Source of the DNA: Globomyces pollinis-pini
Lineage: Eukaryota > Chytridiomycota > Chytridiomycetes > Rhizophydiales > Globomycetaceae
Length of the DNA stretch: 64,000 nt
Reading direction: 5' to 3'
NCBI GenBank assembly: GCA_025399215.1
Contig: MU621100.1
Coordinates: 1-64,000, forward strand
The notes under the pieces are model-generated. The model saw nothing but the letters and a program-made list of their open reading frames with translations, did not search any database and was not told where the DNA came from. The translations under genes were made by a program, and so were the position numbers. This document shows, piece by piece, positions 49,961-60,411 of this stretch. The first letter of the stretch is position 1. Every line of letters begins with the position of its first letter.

Positions 49961-52008
49961 AGTGGCTAGAATTATAGCATAAAGCTTTTCTTTTATCCAT
50001 CTGATAGCTTTGAATTTGATAGACAACGACTTACCATTTCTCCGACTGTGTTGTGAAATTTATCACAGAATGAATCTGCATATACTGATGCGGATTGGGG
50101 TAAAGACTTGGACACTTGAAAATCTCGGACTGGATATGCTATTTTTCTTTGTGATAACGTTGAAATCTGAATCTGCATATTTTATCCATTCATTCATCCC
50201 TCGTGGAAGTATGTTTATCTTCTGAGATACTCAATAGCTTTTAGAGAAATCTCCTACGAAGAAAATTTATGTCTCTAAGCCATAAAGTGTTGATAGTTTG
50301 CTGTGGTGAGAATCTGTTTTTTGGAAAAGTAGTAAATATGTTAATAAATATCTGATTATGTATTCAACTGATTGAAGACGCTATTTCAAGGATGGCAACA
50401 AGCAGCACCACTACAGAATAACTAAAAAACCATTAAATTCAGAAATTAAACAGTATTTAATTTCCACAATGCACACGATAATGTTTGGTGTCAAATGTAA
50501 AATCAGTTCAAAATAAATAAACATCTTCAGTTTAAAAGTATTATTTAATAATCTTATTCTACGGACATATTAATTGTTATCAATTCTATATGATAAAAAC
50601 ACTGTAATTAAATGCTTATTTTTTAAAGAGCCTTCGCAGCGAAAAATCAACAAAAAAAGTGCCATTTTTTAAAATCAACTCAATAAATTAAGGAAACTGA
50701 TACTTCCATTTTCGATAAAGACAATTTAATAATCCTAAGGGTTACAATTAATACATTTTTTATTTTTGTGAACCAACGAAAGAGAAGAATTAATCACCAA
50801 ATGAGGTTGTTTTATAAGGAAAAGAATGTATTTCTCTCTATCAAAAACAGTAATGAAAATCTAGCTTATTGGAGTTATTAAAATTGAAAGGTTGACTCAA
50901 TTTCGTAAAATATTTGTATCAATCATGTCCTTTTTGATTGTAACCGACGATGGCCTTCATTCAATTCGACATACAACCCAAACATGTATCACATATTTCA
51001 CATATTTTTCCTCTGTGATTCGTTTCGTTCTTGCATTTACTGATTAAAGACAATATTCCCTATCCAATTGGAAATTGGTTTGATTTTCAAAATCGTCCGA
51101 TTTTACATTGAGAACTCTAAATATACTTTCGCTCTGGAGGCTCTCAAATGATTGAACTTTTTTAAAGAATGGCTTCATTAAACAATCGGAAATAGTCTAT
51201 CATACTCAAGAACGATTTGTTTCCCACAGCTTCTATAATACAGTTCTGATCTCATACTCAAAATCATTGAAATCTGAATGTAGTATATTGTAACAGATCT
51301 AGTGTTGGGTGTCGGACACATTCCACTAATGCACAGATTCGAATTAATCAAAATATAATGCGAAAATATCACTTTCCAAAAGTATGTCTTCAAGAGATAC
51401 AATTGTATCTTTAAAATTCTTGCGTATGGTAATTTTTAAACACTCTGAATCTTTGTCAATAGCTGTTTCATTAGAGCACTATAATCTCTTATGATGTAGG
51501 ATACTCTTAATTTCCTCTCTGTAAATTGATCATAGGATATATATCCCATTTTTCTTTGGGTATTATTATTACATTACATTTGGTTGTTTGAAAAAACACA
51601 TGGGCTTTTAAGTGTCTCAGGCTACACTATAGTAGCTTACCAGGTATTTTAAGCTCCTCATTATATTAACATTTTAAATTCATAGTTCGAAAGAATTGAC
51701 TTCACACCGAAAAATTAAATGTCTAATAGCATACCTGAACACAAAACCAAATGCATGCCACTTCTCTTTGTTTATCTAAGTAAAAGCAAAAAAGCGAATA
51801 AGGTACTAAAAAGCTTGCAGTTCTTAATAGAAAGACACTATCAACTATATAATCAATGGAACACTGAAACAACCCCAAAAACAGAATATGAGTTATCATC
51901 AACTTTTACAAACTCACAAAATATTTTAGTATGACGTTCAATGCAAATTACATGTATTTTATAGTTGGGTTACATATTACTTGTCTTGATTAACTGCCTT
52001 TTGAAGAA

Positions 52009-52087
52009 GTGTCCACTCATTACTAAAATCATAAAAACCACTACAATGAATTCTATTACAATTCAATTTAATTGCACCAGTGGACAC
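52009..52087. mobile_element. Possible small inverted-repeat element
   Basis: GTGTCCACT at 52009–52017 and AGTGGACAC at 52079–52087 bound a 79-bp AT-rich segment; similarity extends a few bases outwards with one mismatch. No target duplication is obvious, so this is only a candidate miniature element. Confidence 0.35.
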
Positions 52088-52257
52088 CTCCTTGTCCAGT
52101 TATTATTGAAATCTTAAACACCGTTACAATAGTGGTCCTCAACTTCATTTTTTTTTCATTTATTTATTTCGGACAATAAATGGTTACACACATATGATTT
52201 CTATTTGTAATTGAGGCACCTTTTTATTTCTTTATTTATTTTTTCTAATAGAAAATG

Positions 52258-52362
52258 CTTTAGAAGTTATCTTTTATTAAGTTAAGAAAATCTATTCTAT
52301 ATTACGTGTCTTAGTGACACGTAAACAATGATGAATCACTCACAGTAACAACAACATCAATA
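52258..52362. repeat. 105-bp perfect direct repeat, copy 2
   Basis: Exact copy of 49308–49412. It ends two bases before the ATG of a 46-codon frame (52364–52504) that precedes the Harbinger transposase relic. Confidence 0.85.
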
Positions 52363-52363
52363 A

Positions 52364-52813
52364 ATGCCCAAAATATCAAAAAGAGAAGAACTAATTTACA
52401 ATCTGGAACAAGAAATAGAAAAAAGATTAGAGTATCAACATTATCGAAAAAGATGGAATATCAAACTTAAACACGAAGTAGACCATAGACTATTTCAATA
52501 CTGATATATCCATTTTACAATTACGATATAAAGAGACAAAAATGAACGATTATCGATATCAAATAGTATAGAAGAACAAATTATATGTGACATTAATAGA
52601 CGAATAAGGTACATATATACAGGATGGAGTGGTTCAGTGCATGATCAAAGAGTGATTAGCAATTCATACTTAAATAAAAATCCTACTGCATATTTTGGTC
52701 CTTTACAACATTTGCTTGGTGATAGTGCCTATACTCCTACTAAATTTTTAATTAAGAAAAAAATAAATCTTCCACACTCGCTTATGCTTCATAGACAAAT
52801 AACGAGGTTATAG
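52364..52813 (+). pseudogene. PIF/Harbinger (DDE_Tnp_4) transposase relic
   Basis: A 46-codon frame at 52364–52504 (MPKISKREELIYNLEQEIEK, basic, helical) is followed after stops by SIEEQIICDINRRIRYIYTG, then GWSGSVHDQRVISNSYLNKN and FGPLQHLLGDSAYTPTKFLI. GW-GSVHD-RV and LLGDSAY are the motifs carrying the first two catalytic aspartates of Harbinger-type DDE transposases (HARBI1 family). The third acidic residue is missing because the frame ends at 52813. The relic is broken and inactive. It lies between the two MITE copies, whose TAA target sites are of the Harbinger type. Confidence 0.75.
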
Positions 52814-53425
52814 AGTATTTTAACCCATTGACGACGCAACACACTAGGGAAATACAATTTTTTTTTTTTAATGGGGGTTTAAACCACAACTATCAGGAAT
52901 ATTCACTGTGAAATTTAAAGATCATCAAAAGAATCATCATGAGCATAATTCACCTCGACACAATTATTGGGTTTCCTTTTTTAACAAATTTGAGAATAAC
53001 AAATTTATTAGTTAAAGCTTGAATTATCATTCTGTGAAATGTTGGAGGAATTTAGCGATTTTAGCGCCCCTCCGTCAATTTACCAGTTGGGGGTATACCA
53101 CACAAATCCCTGTGAGTAGTATAGATAAGTCACCGAATGATCCAGTTTTCTTAACCGATAATTAATACTAAATATTGTCCAGGGTAGTCAAAAATAGCAA
53201 GTTATCGGAGATAAAGAACACAGTTAAAAACCTTAAAGTAGAGTACTGGCTGCTTTATTGGTTTGAAATGTTAGGATCTTTCTGTGCCAGATTCATACTG
53301 TAAGTTTTAAGTGGAATACGATGATACCTGTTTCTTTATTGGGCACTTAATTAATGTAAAGTCAGTACATTTGAAGGTTTAGGAGCATAATGTGCCAGAC
53401 TCATAATTGATTGGTTCAGAGTTTA

Positions 53426-54042
53426 GAGCCTTGTGCAAGTAAAAATTGAAAAGTAATAGTTGAGATTTCAACCAATCAAATCGCTAGTTTTTTCAATTAT
53501 TTTTTCAATCTCAATTGTCCTCTCAGATCACAATTGAAACTCAACTATTAGTTGAAAATTTTCAGCTACGATTTTTCACTTGTTTTGAAAATACTAGGAT
53601 AACGTTTGAACATGAGTGTAGAGAATCTTGTTCTTTCCGCGGTTTTGATTACAGTAGCCAAAACGTTCTTATAGAGCCTCACCCTCTACGCAGCAGGATA
53701 TGCTCAATCAGCTCAAGTATTCGGTCTTAGTCGTTCTTCTGGGAGAGAAAGGAGACTTCAATTGTTGTTGGGCTAAATCCGCTCCTAGTGGTGTAATGGT
53801 CGTTGGGTGTTTAGAAGTTGATTCATTATAATCATTTGATTCAGACATTTTTTTTTGTCCGAGGGTCAAACTTGTTTTTATTGATTTTCAACTAAGATTT
53901 CAACCCTCAATTCCCTCAATTAACTCAATAGTTGAAACCTGATTTTCAATTTTCAATTAGAAAAACCTAAAAAAAAGACAGTACTTGAACAACAGGTTGA
54001 ACCAGTTTTCAACTTCAACTCAATTATACTTGAACAAGGCTC
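53426..54042. mobile_element. MITE copy B, inverted relative to copy A
   Basis: Element of 617 bp with GAGCCTTGTGCAAGT and CTTGAACAAGGCTC ends, reverse complement of the copy at 46920–47541 with scattered substitutions and indels. Left flank TTA, right flank TAA. The block GCTCCTAGTGGTGTAATGGT (53781–53800), also present in copy A, resembles the 5' part of a tRNA with an A box. Confidence 0.8.
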
Positions 54043-54045
54043 TAA

Positions 54046-54139
54046 GATTTCAACCCTCAATAGTTGAAATCTGATTTTCAATTATCAATTAGAAAAACCT
54101 AAAAAAAAGACAGTACTTGAACAACAGGTTGAACCAGTA
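54046..54139. repeat. Partial tandem repeat of MITE B end
   Basis: About 90 bp directly following copy B repeat the sequence of its last quarter (53903–54016: ATTTCAACCCTCAA..., AATTAGAAAAACCTAAAAAA, GACAGTACTTGAACAACAGG), without the terminal repeat. It suggests a truncated second insertion or a local duplication. Confidence 0.7.
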
Positions 54140-54179
54140 ATCCATGCTGCTTTCATTTCTTGTAAATTCAAGTATTTTA

Positions 54180-54770
54180 GAAAATGGAATTTCTAACCCT
54201 TCCCAACTATCAACTTCCTGCTCGTGGGATTCAATTCAACCATCCATTTTGCCCAACACAACGCCATTGGTAGATCGTTCTGATAACCAATGAGTATCAT
54301 CATCAGCCATGAGAACATGACTAAAATGAGTGAACATTTTCCGATGGTGATGATTGAATCCTGTGAAGAATCCAACAGACCCTCGCATGAAATCAATGGC
54401 AGGATTTCCAGGTAGGTAAGAACAAACAGTTATAATTGATTTGATTCTCAAGCAAGAATATTCACTCGAGTCGTAAGAGTCATAAATTCTTGATTATCTT
54501 CATTCAAAACAAAAATGGAAAGACGTAAAGATTCTCTCCCATCTGTGATGATGAAAGTAGTTCAATTTCATTTTGTATCTTTTCAGTTTGAGTGAAGTAA
54601 TCTACCATTGGGGTGGAGGTTCACCTTTCTTAACAAACATTACATATCTAAATGGACGACACAATATGTGAACAGGAATAGCGCATTTTTTAGCACATCT
54701 TTGTATTTCTTTAATCGCCCTTTTTCTTGCGTAATAATTGCGATATCTCAGTCGTTCAGATTATCACATT
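54180..54770 (-). pseudogene. Coding-like minus-strand fragments, family unknown
   Basis: Three pieces read as conserved-looking protein: RNYYARKRAIKEIQRCAKKC with IPVHILCRPFRYVMFVKKGE and PPPQW (about 54605–54770), then DGRESLRLSIFVLNEDNQEF (about 54460–54545), and LPGNPAIDFMRGSVGFFTGF through MADDDTHWLSERSTNG to IESHEQEVDSWEG (54190–54425). Joining them meets stops (a TGA forms at the first junction), so the gene appears broken or is spliced in a way I cannot see. No family recognised. Confidence 0.25.
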
Positions 54771-55094
54771 TGAGTGGTTTTCACTTCATACTATACATAC
54801 TTCTTTTGTTACAAATGTTAGTAGCATATTGAGTTGATTGCTAACATCAGTGTCTTGGACTTTTTGGAATAGTGATGGCTTATGTAAATCAGTTTAATGG
54901 GGAAAAACAGCTTATAAAATCTTGTTAGAGACAACTCTCTGAGCGTTAAATGAAAATTATATATCAAAAGAAAGGCATTTGTTCAAGAAATATGGAATTC
55001 ATAATCGCTACTGACATATCAAGTGCATTAAGGACCAGGACTTATTTGTAATATTATAACAGCGTGAAGGTATTTTTATCTTACAATTTATTTC

Positions 55095-56324
55095 CTAGTA
55101 GCTATATAGTGTGGGGGTTTCATCAATTTCCATTTCAAACATAAACTCCGAATCTGATTGAGTATTTTCATCTGATTGAGTCCTATTTGGCGATTCTGAA
55201 ATGATCTTTGAAGCAGGAGAAACTTTACCACGCCAACTAAAACTGTCCATGAGAGAGTTAGGAGTTGCAGGTAGAGGGAATACTTGGGGTTTAAAACTGT
55301 CCATGAGAGAGTTTGGAGTTGGAGGTAGAGGGAATCCTTGGGGTTTAGACAATTCAACAGATGTAGGAGACAATAAGCCATTTCTCTGGTGAGGAGGTTT
55401 GTAAGGGACCCTCTTTGGAACTTGTACCGATGAATGAGTGCGGAAGAAAGAGGGAATTTGTTTAATCATGCCCAGAAACTGTCTAGCAGTAGGACGGCGA
55501 TGAGGATGTAAGTCAAATACCAAGCGCAAAACTTGACAGAAAGACTCACTGAAAGAGAATTGAGTGGAAAAAGTATCAACAGAAGAAGAATTCAAAAGAA
55601 GGTGTGATTTAAAATGTTTGTCCTTTGGGTGAGGTTCTACCCAAGGGTTTTTGCCAGTGAGCATGTTAATCAGTATAATGCCGAGAGACCAAACATCGTT
55701 TGCAGAAGATAGGTAAGGAGCAGATTTTGGAGATTTTAAACATTCAGGGGCCATGTACCGGACAGAGCCACATCCATATTCAGTAGAATACATATCAGTA
55801 GTACTTAGACCAAAATCTGTTAGTTTAATTGAAGGATTGACTGTATTGGTCAACATGATATTTTCTGGCTTCAGATCCCTATGATAAACACCATTTTCAT
55901 GACAATATGCAACAGCTTCTACCAATTCTGAAAACAACTTTAAGGCAGTGTCACTGTTGAAGGGTTTTTTCATGATACAATCAAACAAATCGATTTCACA
56001 GTATTCGAGAACTAAGTAAACATGATCCTTTGTATCAATCGTTGACAGTAAACGAATGATATTGATGTGATTCAACTTTGCCAGTGTTAAACTTTCCTCA
56101 CGTTGTAATGATATTTGAAGATCAGACAAACCAGTTTTATATAAACATTTGATTGCGACTTTTTGTTGGGAAGGTAAATGACGACCTAGGAACTAGAGAG
56201 TTTAATGGAAACAAGACCATACCACAACAGCAAAAGAACCTTCACCCAAAATAGATAGCAACTGAAATTCATTGTTCAAAATTGTACCAATTTGTTGTTG
56301 AGGGTTTAAAGGTTCATAAACCAT
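55095..56324 (-). CDS. Ran1/Sks1-like serine/threonine kinase, copy 1
   Basis: Starts MVYEPLNPQQQIGTIL; glycine-rich loop ILGEGSFAVV is split by an intron before FLGRHLPSQQKVAIKCLYKT (catalytic Lys in AIKC). Then LVLEYCEIDLFDCI, the catalytic loop YHRDLKPENIML, the metal-binding KLTDFGLST, and GCGSVRYMAPECL as activation segment with APE, with SANDVWSLGIILINMLTGKN for subdomain IX. All key residues are present, so it should be active. VHPHRRPT-like LHPHRRPTARQFLGMIKQIP ends the domain. Features such as CLYK-GLS and the EYC-DLF hinge are those of the Ran1/Pat1–Sks1–Vhs1 group, which controls meiosis entry and nutrient responses. The C-tail has two copies of a KPQ-FPLP-TPNSLMDSF unit. Head-to-head with copy 2. 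Confidence 0.9.
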
Positions 56325-57048
56325 TCTGATAATTGTACCGAGTCAGTAAGATTTAAGAAATTGAACAGGCTTTAAGTAAAGGGACGCCACACGAGCGCCT
56401 TATCATGTGGAGAGATGACAGGAGAGAGCATTATTGAGAGGCTCGTTGGATTGAAGTGAAGGGAACTGTTTTATGGTTTAGTTGTACATGGATAAGTGTC
56501 CAAGTAGTACATAAGTAGTAGTGGTAAGTAGTATTGAATGAGATAGTAGTTATAATTTATAAAACATCACAGCATCACTATTATGATACAAAGACCCAGT
56601 TTTAAGATTTAGGTAGAAGATCACAGCATAAACAATATCTGTCACAGCATAATGTAAAGTTCAAGGTCACAGCATAATAAATTGATTTGTTATGCATTAT
56701 GGTGACATGATGACACCATTATTTAGTAAAATGATTCAAGTTGATGTAACTAAAATGATTCTACTACAATGTAACTTAACTTGAATAGTATGTCAATAAA
56801 TAATAAAATGACAAGTTTATTACTTAATACTAGACTTTATTAGTTCATATAGTAATAATTGAATACAACTTCCAATACTTTACTTTTTTTTTTAGTTTGT
56901 TTCTCTCCTAATAAATTTTCTTATTCATTAAGGATCGTTAATGAGCATCATGGGATTTGCCTACTTTGACCCCTCAACACTCTGTCATGCATTTGAAGCC
57001 ACACACTTGTGACATAGTTTATATTTTGTCACTCAATTATCTATTGTA
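56325..57048. promoter_or_regulatory. Shared upstream region of the two kinase genes
   Basis: About 720 bp between divergent start codons. TCACAGCAT occurs four times in 110 bp, starting at 56567, 56621, 56642 and 56667, three of them as TCACAGCATAA. Upstream of that is a run of AAGTAGTA-like words (56485–56550). This could be a regulatory cluster acting on both kinases; function is inferred only from repetition and position. Confidence 0.5.
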
Positions 57049-58208
57049 ATGGAACTTAATACAATGAAAGAATTGGATCCTTTTGACCCTCAACAACAAA
57101 TTGGTCTATTGATCGATAACAAATACAAATTATCAAAAATATTAGGTGAAGGTTCCTTTGCTGTAGTATTCTTAGCAAAACATATCGTATCAAAAGTCCC
57201 TTTTGCTGTAAAGTGTTTATATAGGAAAGGTTTGTCTGAGAACCAAAAGAAATTGCAAATGGAGGAAGTCCAGTTGATGTTGGCTGTCAATCATCATCCT
57301 AATATTGTTCATCTACATGCTGTAATAGAAACTAATTACCATTTATACTTGGTTATGGATTACTGTGCAACCGATCTATTTGACTATATAATCAATCATC
57401 CATTGGATGAAGTTCATGTTAGGAAATTGTTCAACGAAATAGTGGAAGCTGTCTCTGAATGTCACGAACATGGAATTTATCATCGGTTTGTTCATTCATA
57501 CTAACGCGTAGTGATTTAAAACCTGAAAATATACTTCTTGTAAATAAGAAAGGTCCTGTAAAATTAACTGACTTTGGTTTGGCCACAAAAGATGTTTTAT
57601 CCTCTGATTATGGATGTGGATCTGTTTGTTATATGTCTCCAGAAAACAGAACAACTAAATCAGGTACCTGCTCTCCATATTTGCCTGCTGCAAATGATGT
57701 CTGGTCACTTGGTGTTATACTGATTAATCTGCTGACTGGGAAAAATCCTTGGCACAAACCATCAAAAAAAGATAGTCATTTTAGATGCCATATCTTGTCC
57801 ACTTTCGCTCAGGATAGCTTTCAAGTGAAATTCGGTTTCTCCTTAAGTTTATGTCAAGTATTGAGGAAAGTCTTTTCCTTAGATCCTCACTCCAGGCCAA
57901 CACCAAAACAATTTTCAATGATGCTGGAAAATGTTGAAGAATTATTTTGTCATTCTATTCCAACTGTTAAGCATAATACTTTGGTTTCATCCACATATGA
58001 CTTTACCAAAATGAAGAACCAGTTACCTTGTTCTGTTACCCCTCAAAACATTGTTTATCCCCATACCCCCCTCAATGGTGAGACTTTACATTCAATTGAA
58101 GAATTTTGGCCAGATTTTACTCAACGTTCAGTTAATTTGGAACATGTTGATTCTTTAGAAACAATATCTTCTCATTCATCAGAGACTCAATTTAAACTGG
58201 ATCTATAA
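57049..58208 (+). CDS. Ran1/Sks1-like serine/threonine kinase, copy 2
   Basis: Paralogue of the divergent kinase: MELNTMKELDPFDPQQQIGL, the loop KILGEGSFAVVFLAKH, VPFAVKCLYRKGLSENQKK with the catalytic Lys, and LYLVMDYCATDLFDYII. The catalytic loop HRDLKPENILL is split by a 26-nt intron (57486–57511) inside the Arg codon. KLTDFGLATKDVLSSDYGCG and YMSPENRTTKSG form the activation segment; here the usual APE is SPE. AANDVWSLGVILINLLTGKN and HSRPTPKQFSMMLENV follow. Key residues are kept. The C-tail of about 90 residues is not similar to the repeat tail of copy 1. The spacing of the pair and the shared DPQQQIG/NPQQQIG start indicate an inverted local duplication. Confidence 0.92.
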
Positions 58209-58335
58209 TAAACTTGTCTTATAAGAAATCCGCACATAAACAATTGATTTTTCTGACTCTACTGCAGAGGAGATAATCCACTACCGTTTCTATTGATAGC
58301 TATCCAATTTATAATTAGGTTTTTATATTGGCTAG

Positions 58336-59050
58336 TTATACAAAAGTTTGCTTTGGAAATATTTTGAGTAAGAATATGCTAGACATTGAAATGTCATTGA
58401 ATTCAAATTGTTTCATCTCATTCACTAGTTTCCCTGATGAAAATCGAAGATAATCGGGAATTAAATCAATAGCAGCTTCAAAACTAATGACATTGCATTC
58501 TAACCCAAATTTGTCCAATAGGGGTTTAATCCTTCGCTTGGAACTTCGCTCTTGGTACGAGGTGATAAACACTGCACCTGGTGTGGAATTGTAACGAAAG
58601 ATGTAGTGTATAGTAAACAACAGCGATTCAAAATCACATGGATTGTAAAAGACATCAGATCCAATGATACAATCAAACTTGCCATTTAGTTCCACTATAG
58701 GCCATCCCCAGTTTAATGGCTGTACTGCGCAATTGTCGAATTTGTTCAATTTGATTACATTGTTCAAGTTATCCAATATATCCTTATTGTCCATATCCGT
58801 CATCACAACTGATTTCGAAAACCTAGACGCTATTAGACCTACAACTTGTTAACTCTAAAATTATACCAACCAATCCAATACCAGAACCCACTTCTAAAAC
58901 TCTCTTTTCTGCAAGTATATCAGGATGTGTTGCAATAAACATGCAAAGTAATACTGAAGAAGGCCACATGTAACATCCATAGTTTGAATCCAATGATTCT
59001 TTAAAAATGATTGATTGGTTTGTTTTAACTAAATGAAGTTCTTTGTACAT
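58336..59050 (-). CDS. METTL23: METTL23-like protein arginine/lysine methyltransferase
   Basis: Class I SAM-dependent methyltransferase of family 16. The start MYKELHLVKTNQSIIFKESL leads to SNYGCYMWPSSVLLCMFIAT, the family's YG-xx-WPSAxxLxxFL-type motif. Motif I, VLEVGSGIGLVG, is followed by two short introns framing LIASRFSKSVVMTDMDN, then LNWGWPIVELNGKFDCIIGS and DVFYNPCDFESLLFTIHYIF, where S-DVFY is motif post-II of METTL21/23-type enzymes. Product about 215 residues, as METTL23. Animal METTL23 is reported to methylate histone H3 arginine 17; the activity here is open. The start codon is 293 bp from the next divergent gene. Confidence 0.85.
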
Positions 59051-59343
59051 TTAGATAAAAAAAAATGTCTCACAGCAATGAAATAGCAGAATTGGAATTA
59101 TAATCATTAGACCGCCGATAGCAGATATAAGACATAGAGTGAGACTCATTAGAAGCTACATCATTCGACATATCTAAATTGGGATGGGAAATCTATTCAC
59201 TGACTACTCTATTGTTGAAAAAAAGTGAGTTTAGTTGATGACCAGAGGACCACTATATCTGATTTGGTCTGCATCACTTCATCAACGTGACCAATGAGCT
59301 ATAAAAAAATCGCGTCAAGAATTTCTATAGAGAATAATTGACT

Positions 59344-60060
59344 ATGGGAAATCCAGTTTTCGTTGATGAGATACCTTCCAATCATCTAGATAAACAGAAA
59401 ACTAGAGGGTTGGCTCATATAATGTCTCAACCAATTCGAAATCGTTATGAAGAGTTACCTTTACTTCAATCTCTCTACACAAACTCTGCCATCACACAAA
59501 ATGCACCAAATGACCATCCAATTCGAAATCTACTTGTTGAACCAGTGACAAGCGAAATCATTGATGAAGAAATTGATCCTGTTGATGAACTAGAGCAGCT
59601 GATAATTCGACAACTGCAACCCAGGTCGTTTTCCTTATTGTTTGGAGGAAATGGTTCTCAGAACATGTATGACACAGGATTAATGGAAACAGCTATGGGA
59701 AGACTTCGTAGACAATTGAGGAATTCTACAACAAGATTAGCGCAAGAAACTTCACTTACACATAGAACAACGCGATTAGATACACAGGACAGTAGAGATC
59801 GTCTGGATATTGAACGAGTACGGCGAGTCAGACACGAGAGAAGAAATGAAAATTCCATATCTAGCTCTTCCTTCTATCGGTGGAATTCTAGTAATCAGCA
59901 CCGCAATTCAAACAGTTTTAGTATTCGAAGATTTGGAAACTCATCACACCTTGTTCAAAATCCATCACTTGCTAGCAATCCAAGCCAATTCGAAAATCAA
60001 ACTATCTCACAAGAGTCTCGTAATATGCAATACAGGGAAAGTGGTAATGAACAGCACTAA
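59344..60060 (+). CDS. Uncharacterised arginine/serine/asparagine-rich protein
   Basis: Single open frame of 238 codons starting at ATG 59344 (MGNPVFVDEIPSNHLDKQKT). I do not recognise it. A helical, acidic segment IIDEEIDPVDELEQLIIRQL near residue 80 is followed by a basic segment with repeated RRLRRQLR and RVRRVRHERR runs, and an Asn/Ser-rich tail. MGNP at the N-terminus could be a myristoylation site (Gly2), which is only a possibility. Codon use and length of the uninterrupted frame support a real gene; an upstream exon cannot be excluded. Confidence 0.6.
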   Translation: MGNPVFVDEIPSNHLDKQKTRGLAHIMSQPIRNRYEELPLLQSLYTNSAITQNAPNDHPIRNLLVEPVTSEIIDEEIDPVDELEQLIIRQLQPRSFSLLFGGNGSQNMYDTGLMETAMGRLRRQLRNSTTRLAQETSLTHRTTRLDTQDSRDRLDIERVRRVRHERRNENSISSSSFYRWNSSNQHRNSNSFSIRRFGNSSHLVQNPSLASNPSQFENQTISQESRNMQYRESGNEQH

Positions 60061-60224
60061 TCAGTAATAAATCTGTCAAAACGTGTATATTTTCTATTCT
60101 GAATTGTCAACTTCTATTTATTATTCAATTTCAAACTAACAACTTCAATATATGTAATGCAATATTTATCTTCAAAATATCACAAAACTCTACACCAATT
60201 TTTCCACCACCAACTTTGAATCGG

Positions 60225-60256
60225 CCCGACATAGTTCACGGTCCGTGAAAGTCGGG
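60225..60256. other. Nested dyad in AT-rich spacer
   Basis: CCCGAC and GTCGGG (6-bp outer stem) enclose TTCACGGTCCGTGAA, itself a 7-1-7 palindrome, and the whole is followed by TTTTT. It is a GC-rich island in the AT-rich spacer between the unknown protein and the HMG-box gene. It could be the 3' stem of a small Pol III RNA or a dimeric regulator site; no family recognised. Confidence 0.5.
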
Positions 60257-60411
60257 TTTTTGGACAATCACCATCAAAACCGAGCATATCATTTCCAGCG
60301 ATTTAACAGATTGGATCATTGCAAGTCACCATATATTATATTTTATACTTCAGAATTCAAATTCTGTTTTTACACCTTTGAAAGACAGTAATTGGACCTA
60401 ATTTTAGTCAG

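Noticed and set aside
49993..50225. Overlapping 60–70-codon frames on both strands
   Set aside because: Antisense shadows of each other without protein-like composition; no family similarity.
51719..51934. 71-codon ATG frame on the + strand in the repeat region
   Set aside because: No recognisable motif, lies among broken repeats, and AT-rich DNA yields such frames by chance.
57486..57511. Frameshift splitting the catalytic loop of kinase copy 2
   Set aside because: Explained by a 26-nt intron with a CTAAC-like branch site; removing it restores HRDLKPEN.
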